Positions 36,107 to 47,542 are shown, counted from the first letter of the stretch. The stretch is DNA of 61,237 nt from Nitrospirota bacterium (GCA_029261165.1 JAJDBV010000075.1:1-61237); one strand, 5' to 3'. The notes: a model not told the origin generated them from the sequence alone. Program-made: numbers and translations.

Positions 36107-37156
36107 TTATTTTCCAGGGTGATCCGAGCTACCAGGGTCGAGGTCTTTGATCTCTTCGGGTTTGAAGACCCCTTTGTCTGTGATAATCGCAGTGATATAA
36201 CTGGCGGGCGTGACGTCGAAGGCGGGGTTGGCGATTGTTGCTTCGGGGGCGGTGATTTCTTTTCCTCGAATATGTGTGACCTCGGAAGCATGACGTTCTT
36301 CAATCGGAATTTCCTCGCCGGAAGGCATCTTGAAATCAATGGTTGACATCGGGGCGGCGACATAAAAAGGGATCCGATGTTCCCTGGCGAGGATGGCGAC
36401 ACTGTAGGTGCCGATCTTGTTGGCGATGTCTCCATTCGCCGCGATGCGATCAGACCCGACGACGCAATACTGTATTTTCCCCTGTTTCATGAAGAAACCG
36501 GCCATGCTATCTGTTATGAGTGTGACCGGGATCTTTTCCTGAACCAATTCCCATACGGTCAGCCTTGCCCCCTGGAGGACCGGTCGGGTTTCATCGGCAT
36601 AAACCCTAATCTGCTTGTTTTCCTCCCACGCGCTCCGGATGACGCCGAGGGCTGTGCCATAACCCCCTGTTGCGAGCGCTCCGGCATTGCAATGCGTTAA
36701 TATCCCGGAGTCAGGTAGAATCAATGCCGCGCCAAATTTTCCGATGGCCCGGTTCATTGCGATATCTTCGCTCAAAATCCGATCCGCTTCGCGTAACAAG
36801 GTTTGCTTTAAAGAGGGAATCGAGAGTTCGCGATGGGTGATCGCCGTTTGTTTCATGCGATCGATGGCCCAGAAGAGGTTGACGGCTGTTGGCCGGGAGC
36901 CGGCTAGGAGATCACAGCTTGGCATGAGTTCTTGATAAAAATTATCGAAAGAGATCGCCTTGATTTTTTGTGCGGCAAGGGCGATACCATACGCCGCCGT
37001 AATTCCGATGGCGGGCGCGCCCCGTACCCACAACTCTTTGATGCCTTGTGCAACGGTCTCGACATCCCGGCAATCGACGTAAAGCACTTCTTTGGGAAGC
37101 CTTGTCTGATCGATGAGACGTACTGCACCGTCTTTCCATTCGACTGTCTTGAACAT
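36107..37156 (-). CDS. mtnA: Methylthioribose-1-phosphate isomerase
   Basis: A 349-residue enzyme of the methionine salvage pathway that converts 5-methylthioribose-1-phosphate to the ribulose form. The catalytic pair is visible: Cys156 (THCNAGALATGGYGTALG) and Asp236 (VGSDRIAANGDIANKIGT), close to Cys160 and Asp240 of the B. subtilis enzyme. The N-terminus FKTVEWKDGAVRLIDQ and VRGAPAIG are typical. ATG 37156 is preferred over the TTG 12 codons upstream. No other salvage gene is adjacent. The pathway links to the methionine supply from metH. Confidence 0.95.
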   Translation of the reverse strand: MFKTVEWKDGAVRLIDQTRLPKEVLYVDCRDVETVAQGIKELWVRGAPAIGITAAYGIALAAQKIKAISFDNFYQELMPSCDLLAGSRPTAVNLFWAIDRMKQTAITHRELSIPSLKQTLLREADRILSEDIAMNRAIGKFGAALILPDSGILTHCNAGALATGGYGTALGVIRSAWEENKQIRVYADETRPVLQGARLTVWELVQEKIPVTLITDSMAGFFMKQGKIQYCVVGSDRIAANGDIANKIGTYSVAILAREHRIPFYVAAPMSTIDFKMPSGEEIPIEERHASEVTHIRGKEITAPEATIANPAFDVTPASYITAIITDKGVFKPEEIKDLDPGSSDHPGK

Positions 37157-37265
37157 GAGGTGAATTTTACGGTGAGGGGCGCTCCCTGTCAATGACTAAC
37201 GACAAGGTCAAACGGATAAACTCAATCAGGAAACTAGAAAGACGCCCGTTCACGAGGTGATAGGT

Positions 37266-37436
37266 TTAAAAGATGGCTTGTTTCAGAGCAGCCCCGCCCG
37301 TAGCCACGACGTTCACCGCTTCTTTCAGAAGACCCTGAGGGATCTGAATCATTTCAAAATGACTCATGAGCGCGAGAACGATAACAAGTGAAAAGGCATA
37401 ACCCAATGTTCGAAGGATCAAGGGATAGTACTCCAC
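37266..37436 (-). CDS. Candidate 56-residue single-helix membrane protein
   Basis: An open frame of 56 codons starting at GTG 37434-37436. The product starts VEYYPLILRTLGYAFSL, continues through a hydrophobic helix (about residues 5-24) and an amphipathic middle, and ends in GGAALKQAIF. Codon use looks like that of the neighbouring genes, and the product has the shape of a real small membrane protein. No clear ribosome site is seen, and no family was recognised. It lies between era and mtnA on their strand. It could also be a chance frame. Confidence 0.45.
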   Translation of the reverse strand: MEYYPLILRTLGYAFSLVIVLALMSHFEMIQIPQGLLKEAVNVVATGGAALKQAIF

Positions 37437-37530
37437 CAAATAAGCATCGTAAGAATATCACAGATAAAAGAGATTTTAAACTAAAATTGTAACGATTCTG
37501 CCTGCCACTATTTTGGTTTCGCGAGATCCG

Positions 37531-37606
37531 TCCTTCAGGATAAGGCGTGAGGAACGGAGAACCACAGCAAGGGTGCCATGGAGGAAAAGAGAGACATGCT
37601 AGTTAT
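37531..37606 (+). repeat. Dispersed intergenic repeat, diverged copy A
   Basis: Words CTTCAGGATAAGGCGTGAGGA, ACCACAGCAA, GCCATGGAG, AAAAGAGAG and TGCTAG recur in the same order and nearly the same spacing in copy B on the other strand (42458-42565). Copy A is shorter: it lacks one internal unit of the longer copy. It sits just downstream of era. Confidence 0.6.
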
Positions 37607-37646
37607 TTTTATTTGAAGAACCCTGCTGAGCAAGGTCTGCGACCTT

Positions 37647-38552
37647 TTAATATCCCATATGGGTCAGGAACGAATCATTTTTTCGCCATCCTTTTTTCAC
37701 CTTTACCCAGAGCTCCAGGTATATTTTAGCCCCGAGTAGATCCTCGAGTTCTTTTCGTGCGGCCTTCCCGATCTCTTTCAGCATCGTTCCCTTTCGTCCG
37801 ATCAGGATTCCCTTTTGAGATTCTCGTTCAACAAAAAGGGTGGCATGAATCAAGGAAAGATTCCGCTCTGTATCCTCTTTAAAATCTTCTATTTGAACGG
37901 CGATTGTGTAAGGGATCTCATCCCGCGTCATTTGGATGGCTTTTTCCCGAATGAATTCGGAGGCGAGAAAGCGGACGGGCTGATCGGTCACGACATCTTC
38001 AGGGAAAAAAGGTTCGCCGACCGGCAGAGCAGCCCGTGCGGTCTCCAGAAACTGATCGACGTTTTCCCCGGTGAGGGCGGAAAGAGGAATGATTGTGGAG
38101 AAGGTTTGCTCACCACTGACCTGTTCGAGAAGCGGAATGAGGTCTGTTTTACTGACCAGATCAATCTTATTGATGATCAGGATCTTGGGGGTTTTTATTT
38201 TTTTTAAATGTTCCAGAATGAGCAGGTCTTTTTCCTGGATCACCTTGTCCTTGTTCCCGAACGCTGGAGCCGCTTCAATCAGCATCAGGATAAGGTCGAC
38301 TTCAGAGAGAGAAGAATACGCGGTCCGGACCATCCTTTGATTCAGTTTCGTTTTCGGATGATGAATCCCGGGCGTGTCGAAAAAAACCATCTGGGCATCT
38401 GGGAGGTGCCGGATCCCAAGGATACGATTTCGGGTTGTCTGAGGCTTATCCGTAACGATCGCAATCTTTTGTCCCAGGAGGCGATTGAGAAGTGTCGATT
38501 TTCCGACATTCGGACGGCCAATAATTGCGATAAAACCGGATCGGTAGGACAA
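37647..38552 (-). CDS. era: GTPase Era
   Basis: A 301-residue GTPase essential for 16S rRNA processing and 30S assembly. G motifs: GRPNVGKST (G1), DTPGIHHPK (G3) and NKIDL (G4). The C-terminal KH domain contains GRKGTMLKEIGKAARKELE and ends WVKVKKGWRKN, the RNA-binding signature. A TTG start gives the usual N-terminus (SYRSGFIAIIGRPN). It is the last well-known gene of the run ftsB to era on this strand. Confidence 0.96.
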   Translation of the reverse strand: MSYRSGFIAIIGRPNVGKSTLLNRLLGQKIAIVTDKPQTTRNRILGIRHLPDAQMVFFDTPGIHHPKTKLNQRMVRTAYSSLSEVDLILMLIEAAPAFGNKDKVIQEKDLLILEHLKKIKTPKILIINKIDLVSKTDLIPLLEQVSGEQTFSTIIPLSALTGENVDQFLETARAALPVGEPFFPEDVVTDQPVRFLASEFIREKAIQMTRDEIPYTIAVQIEDFKEDTERNLSLIHATLFVERESQKGILIGRKGTMLKEIGKAARKELEDLLGAKIYLELWVKVKKGWRKNDSFLTHMGY

Positions 38553-38591
38553 GGTCAGTATTCCTTATTTCAGGATGTCAGGGATAAGGAT

Positions 38592-38921
38592 TTAAGATTT
38601 ATCTTCGGGGAAAAATTCATAGACCAACTCCCCTTCTTTGACGAGGCCGAGGCGGTTGCGGGCGAGGCGTTCAATGTAAAACGGGTCATTCTTCAATCCA
38701 TCGATTCGTTGGGAGAGTTGATCGTTTTCTTTTTTTAGAGAACGAATGTCCTCCTGGACGGCAGCGTGATTTTTCTGCATCTTGACGGCCTTAAAGAATC
38801 CCATTCCGCCAAAAAAGAAAGAGAGAAAGAGATAGCTGTTCATTAACAGGAGAACACCAAAAATGAGCCGTCGTTTCTTTTTCAGGACGGCCTTGACTTT
38901 TTTTCGGCTCTTATTCTGCAT
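38592..38921 (-). CDS. ftsB: Cell division protein FtsB/DivIC
   Basis: A 109-residue bitopic protein: a basic N-terminus, a membrane helix at about 19-41, a coiled coil (about 46-78) and the conserved DPFYIERLARNRLGLVKEGE that identifies FtsB/DivIC. It forms the periplasmic FtsQLB complex with FtsQ and FtsL, which are encoded 18-32 kb away in this window. Linkage to eno, with one gene between them, is the arrangement seen in proteobacteria. Confidence 0.92.
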   Translation of the reverse strand: MQNKSRKKVKAVLKKKRRLIFGVLLLMNSYLFLSFFFGGMGFFKAVKMQKNHAAVQEDIRSLKKENDQLSQRIDGLKNDPFYIERLARNRLGLVKEGELVYEFFPEDKS

Positions 38922-38944
38922 AGCATAGATTCACTCAATAGCTG

Positions 38945-40968
<2,024 letters not shown>

Positions 40969-40982
40969 TCAAATCTCTCCTG

Positions 40983-42440
40983 TTACGATGCGAGAAGTCT
41001 CTTTCTCAGCAAGGCGTTGACCTTGCCGGGATTCGCTTTCCCGCCGAACTGCTTCATGACCTGACCGACAAAAAACCCAATCAGTTTTTCTTTGCCTGCG
41101 CGGTATCCTTCCGCCTCTTTCGGATGGGCCGCAATGATTTCCTGTATGGCCTGGTCGAGTTCGGATTCATCACTGACCTGAGTGAGCCCCTTTTCCCTGA
41201 CCAGTTTCTCCGGATCGGCTCCCGTGCGGTAAATTTCCACAAAGAGGGTCTTCGCGATTTTTCCACTGATGGTCCCGGATTCAATCAGTTTTAGCAGAGA
41301 AGCCAATTGTTCGGGACGAATGACCGCCGCGTCGATCTCCTTGTTCTCATCATTCAGTTCTCTGCGAAGATCTCCCATAACCCAGTTGCTGACAATCTTT
41401 GGTTTCGGGTAGAGTGAAACCGTTTTTTCGTAGAAGTCGGCCAGGGCCTGAGACGCCGTCAGGATGACGGCATCATAGACCGGAAGAGAATAATCGTTCA
41501 CAAAACGTTCCCGCTTCGCGTCGGGCAATTCCGGAAGTTCCAGCGTCACTTTGTTGACCCACTCCCGGCTGACGGTGAGCGGAACAAGGTCCGGTTCCGG
41601 AAAATAACGGTAGTCATGTGCTTCTTCCTTGCTTCGCATCGGGAGGGTCACATTATTTTTGGTATCCCACAGGCGTGTTTCCTGGACGATCCGGCCGCCT
41701 TCCTCCAGAACCTTTTCCTGGCGCGCGACTTCATAGTTGATGGCTTTGTGAATAAATCGAAAAGAGTTCATATTTTTGATCTCGGTCCGGGTGCCGAACT
41801 CGGACCGGCCGACGGGCCGGAGTGAGACATTCGCGTCGCAGCGGAAGTTGCCTTTCTCCATGTCGGCATCGGATACTCCCGTATACATCAGAATGGCGCG
41901 GAGGCTCTTTAAATAGGCAATGGCTTCTTCCGGGCTTCGCATGTCCGGTTCGCTTACAATTTCAAGAAGAGGAACGCCTGCGCGGTTCAGATCGACCCGG
42001 CTTCCCACGCTAAAGCCTTCATGGATATTTTTTCCCGCGTCCTCTTCCATGTGTATACGGGTCAAACCAATTTTCTTTCTCTCAGAATCGGAAGATTGAC
42101 CATTTTTTGCATTTGTGAAGATTTCAATAGCGCCATGCTCGGCAAGCGGGAGTTCAAACATTGAGATCTGATATCCCTTGGGCAGATCAGGATAAAAATA
42201 ATTTTTTCTCGCGAAACGGGAATAAGGCGCGATCTTGCAATGGGTTGCCAGCCCGATTCGAATTCCCAATTCGACGACCCTTTGGTTTAAAACCGGAAGC
42301 ACCCCCGGTAATCCAAGGCAGACCGGGCAGACCTGGCTGTTGGGCTCCTGCCCGAAACGGGTACTGCATCCGCAAAATATTTTCGACTCCGTCAAGGTCT
42401 GCGCGTGAACTTCAAGACCGATGATTGTCTCGTATTTCAT
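40983..42440 (-). CDS. gatB: Aspartyl/glutamyl-tRNA amidotransferase subunit B
   Basis: A 485-residue subunit that activates the misacylated tRNA carboxylate in the GatCAB complex. The N-terminus is IIGLEVHAQ, followed by a zinc-type Cys cluster (CGCSTRF then CPVCLGLPG), [23 protein letters not shown] and [17 protein letters not shown]. The C-terminal YqeY-like helical tail ends [17 protein letters not shown]. It is separated from gatA by a GGCT-fold gene and preceded by a dispersed repeat. Confidence 0.97.
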   Translation of the reverse strand: MKYETIIGLEVHAQTLTESKIFCGCSTRFGQEPNSQVCPVCLGLPGVLPVLNQRVVELGIRIGLATHCKIAPYSRFARKNYFYPDLPKGYQISMFELPLAEHGAIEIFTNAKNGQSSDSERKKIGLTRIHMEEDAGKNIHEGFSVGSRVDLNRAGVPLLEIVSEPDMRSPEEAIAYLKSLRAILMYTGVSDADMEKGNFRCDANVSLRPVGRSEFGTRTEIKNMNSFRFIHKAINYEVARQEKVLEEGGRIVQETRLWDTKNNVTLPMRSKEEAHDYRYFPEPDLVPLTVSREWVNKVTLELPELPDAKRERFVNDYSLPVYDAVILTASQALADFYEKTVSLYPKPKIVSNWVMGDLRRELNDENKEIDAAVIRPEQLASLLKLIESGTISGKIAKTLFVEIYRTGADPEKLVREKGLTQVSDESELDQAIQEIIAAHPKEAEGYRAGKEKLIGFFVGQVMKQFGGKANPGKVNALLRKRLLAS

Positions 42441-42457
42441 CTTATCCTCGTGTGACT

Positions 42458-42565
42458 ATCCAGCACACCTCTCTTTTACTCCATGGCTGCGTTGCTGTGG
42501 TGCTCGAATCCTCACGTAGAAAACGACGTTGCGGTTCTGTGCTCCTCGCGCCTTACCCTGAAGAA
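42458..42565 (-). repeat. Dispersed intergenic repeat, longer copy B
   Basis: Read on the minus strand, two related units follow each other: CTTCAGGGTAAGGCGCGAGG with a GAGCACAGAACCGCAACG word, then ACGTGAGGATTCGAGC with CACCACAGCAACG, followed by GCCATGGAG, TAAAAGAGAG and GTGCTGGATAG. The second unit and the flanking words match copy A at 37531-37606. It lies immediately upstream of gatB. Confidence 0.6.
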
Positions 42566-42625
42566 AAATCTAGGCATGCTGAACAGTCACATCTCCCTCG
42601 CTCTTTCTATCGGTGCGAAAAATCC

Positions 42626-43063
42626 TTAATCATGGGTCTTTAGTGTCTTTAAAAAGGAGATATACTCCTCCGGGAGTTGATGCTGTTCTGCTCCCAGGAT
42701 CATTTTTCCGACATAGGCCTTCGATGGGAGGAAGGGTCCCTGACGGATGGCAACATAGGTCATTGCCGGCAGTTGCTGTTCCCCGGCTTCCACCATGATG
42801 TCCTGCCGGACATAGGAGTTTGGATAGTCGGCAAATCGATCCATTTTTTTTAGGTCATCCAGGGTCACCTCGAAAAGGACGCCGTAGACCGACATCTTCT
42901 GGTCGGGGAGAATATCGGCGGTGGCGCTGTTCCATGCGCGTGACCAGCGGGTGAAGACCATAGAATAGTTGTGAAGCCGTCCTGTTCCGATCAGCTTGCT
43001 TCCAGGGCACCGGGCCGTCATTTGATCCACATCCATGTTAGACCCGTAGGCGAAGTAGATCAT
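42626..43063 (-). CDS. Gamma-glutamylcyclotransferase-fold protein
   Basis: A 145-residue protein with the GGCT/AIG2 start IYFAYGSNMD, where the loop binds the gamma-glutamyl part, and GVLFEVTLDDLKKMDRF. Members release 5-oxoproline from gamma-glutamyl compounds or gamma-glutamyl amines. In the family the segment reads LDxxEGxPxxYxR and the Glu is catalytic. Here it reads MDRFADYPNSYVR, with Ala78 in the Glu position. It may therefore be inactive or use another residue. It lies three bases after gatA and ahead of gatB, on the same strand. Confidence 0.85.
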   Translation of the reverse strand: MIYFAYGSNMDVDQMTARCPGSKLIGTGRLHNYSMVFTRWSRAWNSATADILPDQKMSVYGVLFEVTLDDLKKMDRFADYPNSYVRQDIMVEAGEQQLPAMTYVAIRQGPFLPSKAYVGKMILGAEQHQLPEEYISFLKTLKTHD

Positions 43064-43066
43064 GTG

Positions 43067-44533
43067 TTATTTTCCAATTTTTGGCCTCCGTTTATGGAAA
43101 TCATGTTGCTGCTCATAGGCATAGGCAAATTGAAGGATTTCTGCTTCACTAAAGGGCTTTCCGATGATCTGAAGTCCGATCGGAAGGCCTCCGCTCGTAA
43201 AGCCGCATGGAAGAGAGATTGCGGGGATTCCTGCGAGATTGACCGAGATCGTAAAGATATCAGAGAGATACATCTGGAGGGGGTCCGCTGTCTTCTCCCC
43301 GAACCGAAACGCCGGGGTCGGTGCTGTCGGCGTCAGAATCGCGTCAACCGATTTGAATGCTTCATCAAAATCATTTTTGATTAAAGTCCGAACCTGTTGT
43401 GCTTTTTTGTAATAGGCATCGTAGTAACCTGAGGAAAGGGCATGCGTTCCGATCATGATCCGGCGTTTGACCTCCGGTCCGAATCCCTCACGGCGGGTTT
43501 TTGTATAAAGTTCCAGGAGGTTTGCGGGATCCTCGGAGCGATGCCCGTATCGGACACCGTCATATCGACTCAGGTTGGAACTTGCCTCTGCTGTTGCAAG
43601 GATGTAATAGGTGGCGACGGCATAACCGGTATGCGGCAATGAGATCTCTTGAATTTTTGCCCCAAGCCGTCGGTATTCATCAATGGCCTTCTCGATAGCG
43701 GCGTTAACTTCGGAGTCGATGCCTTCAATAAAGTATTCTTTGGGGATGCCGAGACGCATCCCTCTCACCCCTTCATTCAGTTGTCCGCTCAGATCTGGCA
43801 TGGGGACGTCGGCTGAAGTGGAGTCTCGGGGATCATGACCTCCAATCACCTGAAACAGGGTGGCCGCATCGGTGACATCATGCGTTAAAGGACCGATCTG
43901 ATCCAGGGAAGAGGCAAAGGCGATGAGTCCGTAACGCGAAACACGGCCATAAGTCGGTTTCAGTCCAACGACACCGCAACAGGCAGCGGGCTGCCGGATA
44001 GATCCACCCGTATCTGATCCGATGGCAAGGACGGCTTCATCGGCGGCAACCGCTGCAGCCGATCCGCCGCTTGAACCGCCGGGAATACAGGAAAGATCCC
44101 AGGGGTTTTTTGTGGCTTCATAGGCGGAATTTTCGGTAGAAGAGCCCATGGCAAATTCGTCTAAATTTGTTTTTCCGAGGAAGACGGCCCCTGCTTTTCT
44201 CAACTTTGAGACGACGGTCGCGTCGTAAGGAGGAACGAAGTTTTCCAGAATTTTTGAAGAACAGGTTGTGCGGATACCCTCCATACAGAGGTTGTCCTTA
44301 AGGCCGATTGGAATGCCCGTGAGCGGTCCGATGGAATCTCCCTTGGCAATCGCCTGATCGGCGAGGTCGGCCTGTGTCAGGGCCTCTTCTTTCGTGAGGG
44401 TGTTATAGGCATTCAGGTCGTTTTCGAGAGAATCTATTCTATGGTAGAAGGACGCAACCAGTTCCCGGGATGAAACTTTTTTCTCCTTTAAGGCCTTATG
44501 AATTTCGTGGGCCGTCTGATGAATCAAGGTCAA
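43067..44533 (-). CDS. gatA: Aspartyl/glutamyl-tRNA amidotransferase subunit A
   Basis: A 488-residue amidase-signature subunit that liberates ammonia from glutamine for GatB. The Ser-cisSer-Lys triad is intact: Lys79 (IGLKD), Ser154 (GGSSGGS) and Ser178 (GSDTGGSIR), the same numbers as in the staphylococcal enzyme. The TTG start overlaps the panD stop (TTGA), so the two are coupled. With gatC and gatB nearby, the organism probably makes Gln-tRNA, Asn-tRNA or both by transamidation. Confidence 0.97.
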   Translation of the reverse strand: MTLIHQTAHEIHKALKEKKVSSRELVASFYHRIDSLENDLNAYNTLTKEEALTQADLADQAIAKGDSIGPLTGIPIGLKDNLCMEGIRTTCSSKILENFVPPYDATVVSKLRKAGAVFLGKTNLDEFAMGSSTENSAYEATKNPWDLSCIPGGSSGGSAAAVAADEAVLAIGSDTGGSIRQPAACCGVVGLKPTYGRVSRYGLIAFASSLDQIGPLTHDVTDAATLFQVIGGHDPRDSTSADVPMPDLSGQLNEGVRGMRLGIPKEYFIEGIDSEVNAAIEKAIDEYRRLGAKIQEISLPHTGYAVATYYILATAEASSNLSRYDGVRYGHRSEDPANLLELYTKTRREGFGPEVKRRIMIGTHALSSGYYDAYYKKAQQVRTLIKNDFDEAFKSVDAILTPTAPTPAFRFGEKTADPLQMYLSDIFTISVNLAGIPAISLPCGFTSGGLPIGLQIIGKPFSEAEILQFAYAYEQQHDFHKRRPKIGK

Positions 44534-44895
44534 AAGCCGCTCCTCACCAGGGCGATGTGATTTTCCGAATCAACTTTGACGACCAAGGGCAGGTGGCCTC
44601 TGGCTTCTTCCTCCTCATAGTGCGCATAGGTGAAGATGATCACCTGGTCTCCGACGACCCCTTTCCGGGCGGTCGGACCATTCAGGCAGATGGTTCCTGA
44701 GCCTTTTTCTCCGGGAAGAATATAGGTCACAAACCGTTCTCCGTTGTTCAAATTAGAGACCATGACCTGTTCGTAAGGAAACATTCCCGCCGCGTCGATC
44801 AATTCCTGATCGATTGTAATGCTTCCCTCGTAGTGCAGTTCAGATTCTGTGATTGTTGCACGATGGATTTTTGATTTTAACATTTGTCGTAACAT
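44530..44895 (-). CDS. panD: Aspartate 1-decarboxylase (pyruvoyl enzyme precursor)
   Basis: A 121-residue proenzyme that makes beta-alanine for pantothenate and coenzyme A. It self-cleaves between Gly24 and Ser25 (HYEGSITID), leaving a pyruvoyl cofactor. Other family blocks are [32 protein letters not shown] and [10 protein letters not shown]. Length is typical. Placement between gatC and gatA, overlapping gatA, is unusual, with no other pantothenate gene in the window. Confidence 0.96.
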   Translation of the reverse strand: MLRQMLKSKIHRATITESELHYEGSITIDQELIDAAGMFPYEQVMVSNLNNGERFVTYILPGEKGSGTICLNGPTARKGVVGDQVIIFTYAHYEEEEARGHLPLVVKVDSENHIALVRSGF

Positions 44896-44928
44896 GAATT
44901 TCCTCTAAATAGGTTCGTACTTTCTGTC

Positions 44929-45216
44929 TTATTCAATGATATCCGGCACCTGGAAGAGGGTGCCCTCCCTTTGTGGCGCATTTTCCAGAACCTTGTCTGT
45001 CGGGAGAGAAGGTTGAACCTTGTCTTCACGAAAGACATTGGAAAGGGAAAGCATGTGCGATGTCGGTTCTACCTGGCTTGTGTCCAGTTCGTTCAACTGT
45101 TCAATGTAGGAGAAAATCCGGCTTAATTGTTCAGCATACTGTTCCGTTTCCTCCGGCGTCAAGGCCAGTCTTGCCAGCTTGGCGACATAGGCCACCTCAT
45201 CTTTATTCATTTCCAT
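44929..45216 (-). CDS. gatC: Aspartyl/glutamyl-tRNA amidotransferase subunit C
   Basis: A 95-residue stabilising subunit of GatCAB that wraps around GatA. The pattern VAYVAKLARLALTPEETEQYAEQLSRI followed by YIEQLNELDTSQVEPTSH is diagnostic. Two in-frame ATGs lie two codons apart at the start. It is first in the gatC, panD, gatA, GGCT, gatB series and follows pcrA by 40 bases. Confidence 0.95.
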   Translation of the reverse strand: MEMNKDEVAYVAKLARLALTPEETEQYAEQLSRIFSYIEQLNELDTSQVEPTSHMLSLSNVFREDKVQPSLPTDKVLENAPQREGTLFQVPDIIE

Positions 45217-45256
45217 GCGTGCAACTCCGTCTTCTCAACCCCCATTTATACCTAAT

Positions 45257-47518
45257 CTAAACATATTTTTCCAGCTTGGCAAATTTCATTGCCAGTTTTT
45301 TTGTGCCGACCCCCAAAAAAGTGACCGTGATTTTTGCTTCTTCTCCTTCACCCTCACACCGCTGAACTTTCCCGGTACCAAAAATATGGTGGCGGACCTT
45401 CGTCCCGACCGGATATTCTCCTGCCTCGCTCTCTTGAAGATCTGTATAGAACGGGCCGGATGTGTCTGAAAAATGACGTCCTTCTCTTTTTTCTTTCCGG
45501 GGCGCGCCTCCGATGATGGTGACAGATTCCTTCGGAAGTTCTTTGATGAAGCGGGAAGGACCATTCCAATGTGTCTGGCCGTAGAGACGGCGGCTGACGG
45601 CGCTGAGAAGATAAAGTCTTTCCTTGGCACGTGTCATCCCGACATAACAGAGCCTCCGTTCCTCTTCCATCTGGCTGTGATCGGTGAGCGCGCGTGAATG
45701 TGGAAACAGTCCTTCCTCCATCCCGGTCAGAAAGACCACTGGAAACTCAAGTCCTTTTGCTGAATGGAGGGTCATTAAGGTGACGCCGCCTTCGCTTGTA
45801 TCCTGATTGTCTCCATTGGAAACCAGGGCGGCCTGATCCAAAAAGGCCTTCAAAGCTGTAAGGCATCCTTGGTTTTGATCAGTGTCCCTTAGGGTGTCTT
45901 CCGAAGGGTTGTTCCCGTTGTCGGGATCTGAATCAAAAGGATCGACTGTGTCCGCATGAAATTGATCGGCCGCGGTGATGAATTCAAGGATGTTTTCAAT
46001 CCGGCCTTCTGCTTCGTTTCCAAATTCCCGTCTGAGATATTCGAGGTATGAAATTTCTTCAACGAGTACTCGAAGCAACTGGGCGAGAGATTCCGTCTCT
46101 GAGGCGGCACGCAGGGTACTGAGGATTCTTGTGAAATTGATCAAGCCGGTTTTTGCAGAGCGGGATATCCCGGTTTCTTCCGGGGATTCCGCCGCTTCAA
46201 GAAGAGAAATCCGTTCGGACTCGGCAAAGCGGTTTAGTTTTTCCAGGGAGACCGCGCCGATCCCCCGCTGCGGAAGATTAATGACGCGCCGGACACTCAG
46301 GGCATCATCCGGTGAGACGACCAGGCGGAGGTAGGCGATCAGATCTTTAATTTCTTTTCGTTCATAAAAGCGAAGACCGCCATAGATAAAGTAGGGGATG
46401 CCCGCGCGGCGAAAGGCCTCCTCAATGACCCGGGATTGCGCGTTGGTCCGGTAGAGGATGCAGAAATGAGAGAGCGGCCTGTCTTCTTTCGCCTGCAATT
46501 CCTCAACGGTTTTTCGAATCGAGACGGCTTCTTCTGTCTCGTCCTGTACCTGTTTCCAAAGAATCGGCTCGCCCTGGCCATTTTCTGTCCAGAGTGATTT
46601 CTCCTTCCTCCGGCTGTTTTTTTCAATGACGGCGGATGCCGCCGACAAAATGGTGCCGGTGGATCTGTAGTTCTGGCTGAGGATCACCACTTTGGCGTCC
46701 GGATAATCCCGTTCAAAGCTGAGGATGTTTTCGATGTCGGCCCCCCGGAAGGCATAGATGGATTGATCGTCATCACCGACGACACAAAGGTTTCTCCGAG
46801 GCGTGCTCAGGAGTTGAATCAAGCGATACTGGGATTGATTGATATCCTGATATTCATCAACCATGATGTAATGAATACGGTCCCGATAGAGGCGCAAGAC
46901 CTCGGGGACCTCATCAAGGAGGCGGATCGTCAGGCCGATCAGATCGTCAAAGTCGAGTCCCTGCAATATACCGAGTCGTTCCTGATAGAGAGGGTAGACC
47001 TTTCTGACGGCTGCATCCAGCCCGTATTGAGCGGCTTCGGCTTCAAACTGGTCGGGGGTGATCAACTGATGCTTCAGAGCGCTGATCCTGGCATTGATTG
47101 TCCGGGGCGGATAGAGGTCTTCGTTGATCGTTAAAGAGGCCATGCACGATTTGACCAGAGCCAATTGATCCGCGGCGTCGTAAACCACGAAGTCATTTTT
47201 ATATCCAAGGTGCTGAATATGTCTCCGGAGAATCCGCAGGCCGGCAGAGTGAAAGGTTGAGACGATGAGTCCCCGGCTCTTTTCAGGAGAGATGAGGTGT
47301 CCAATGCGTTCTCTCATTTCCTCTGCCGCTTTGTTGGTAAAGGTGACGGCCATGATCCGGTAGGGAGGGACGCCGAGCGATTCGATTAAATGTGCAATCC
47401 GATGAACAATCACACGCGTTTTCCCGCTTCCCGCACCCGCCAGGATGAGGAGAGGCCCTTCGGTTTGTTCTGCCGCTTCGCGCTGTTGGGGGTTCAGTCC
47501 GTTTAGAAGTTCAGTCAT
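45257..47518 (-). CDS. pcrA: ATP-dependent DNA helicase PcrA/UvrD
   Basis: A 753-residue superfamily 1A helicase that moves 3' to 5' on single-stranded DNA in excision repair and replication-fork clearance. Motifs: Q-motif LNPQQREAAE, Walker A AGAGSGKT, TFTNKAAEEMRERI (Ia), VDEYQDINQSQ (II), VVGDDDQSIYAFRGA (III), LSQNYRST (IV), TLHSAKGLEFPVVFL (V) and YVGMTRAKERLYLL (VI). The C-terminal 50 residues form the Tudor-like RNA-polymerase-binding domain (VRHHIFGTGKVQ). It lies between glmS and gatC. Confidence 0.95.
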   Translation of the reverse strand: MTELLNGLNPQQREAAEQTEGPLLILAGAGSGKTRVIVHRIAHLIESLGVPPYRIMAVTFTNKAAEEMRERIGHLISPEKSRGLIVSTFHSAGLRILRRHIQHLGYKNDFVVYDAADQLALVKSCMASLTINEDLYPPRTINARISALKHQLITPDQFEAEAAQYGLDAAVRKVYPLYQERLGILQGLDFDDLIGLTIRLLDEVPEVLRLYRDRIHYIMVDEYQDINQSQYRLIQLLSTPRRNLCVVGDDDQSIYAFRGADIENILSFERDYPDAKVVILSQNYRSTGTILSAASAVIEKNSRRKEKSLWTENGQGEPILWKQVQDETEEAVSIRKTVEELQAKEDRPLSHFCILYRTNAQSRVIEEAFRRAGIPYFIYGGLRFYERKEIKDLIAYLRLVVSPDDALSVRRVINLPQRGIGAVSLEKLNRFAESERISLLEAAESPEETGISRSAKTGLINFTRILSTLRAASETESLAQLLRVLVEEISYLEYLRREFGNEAEGRIENILEFITAADQFHADTVDPFDSDPDNGNNPSEDTLRDTDQNQGCLTALKAFLDQAALVSNGDNQDTSEGGVTLMTLHSAKGLEFPVVFLTGMEEGLFPHSRALTDHSQMEEERRLCYVGMTRAKERLYLLSAVSRRLYGQTHWNGPSRFIKELPKESVTIIGGAPRKEKREGRHFSDTSGPFYTDLQESEAGEYPVGTKVRHHIFGTGKVQRCEGEGEEAKITVTFLGVGTKKLAMKFAKLEKYV

Positions 47519-47542
47519 GATATCAATCTTATCCGCAGGTAT

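Noticed and set aside
42425-42643. A 72-codon plus-strand open frame upstream of gatB
   Set aside because: It is formed by the dispersed repeat itself and is antisense to the gatB leader, with no ribosome site.
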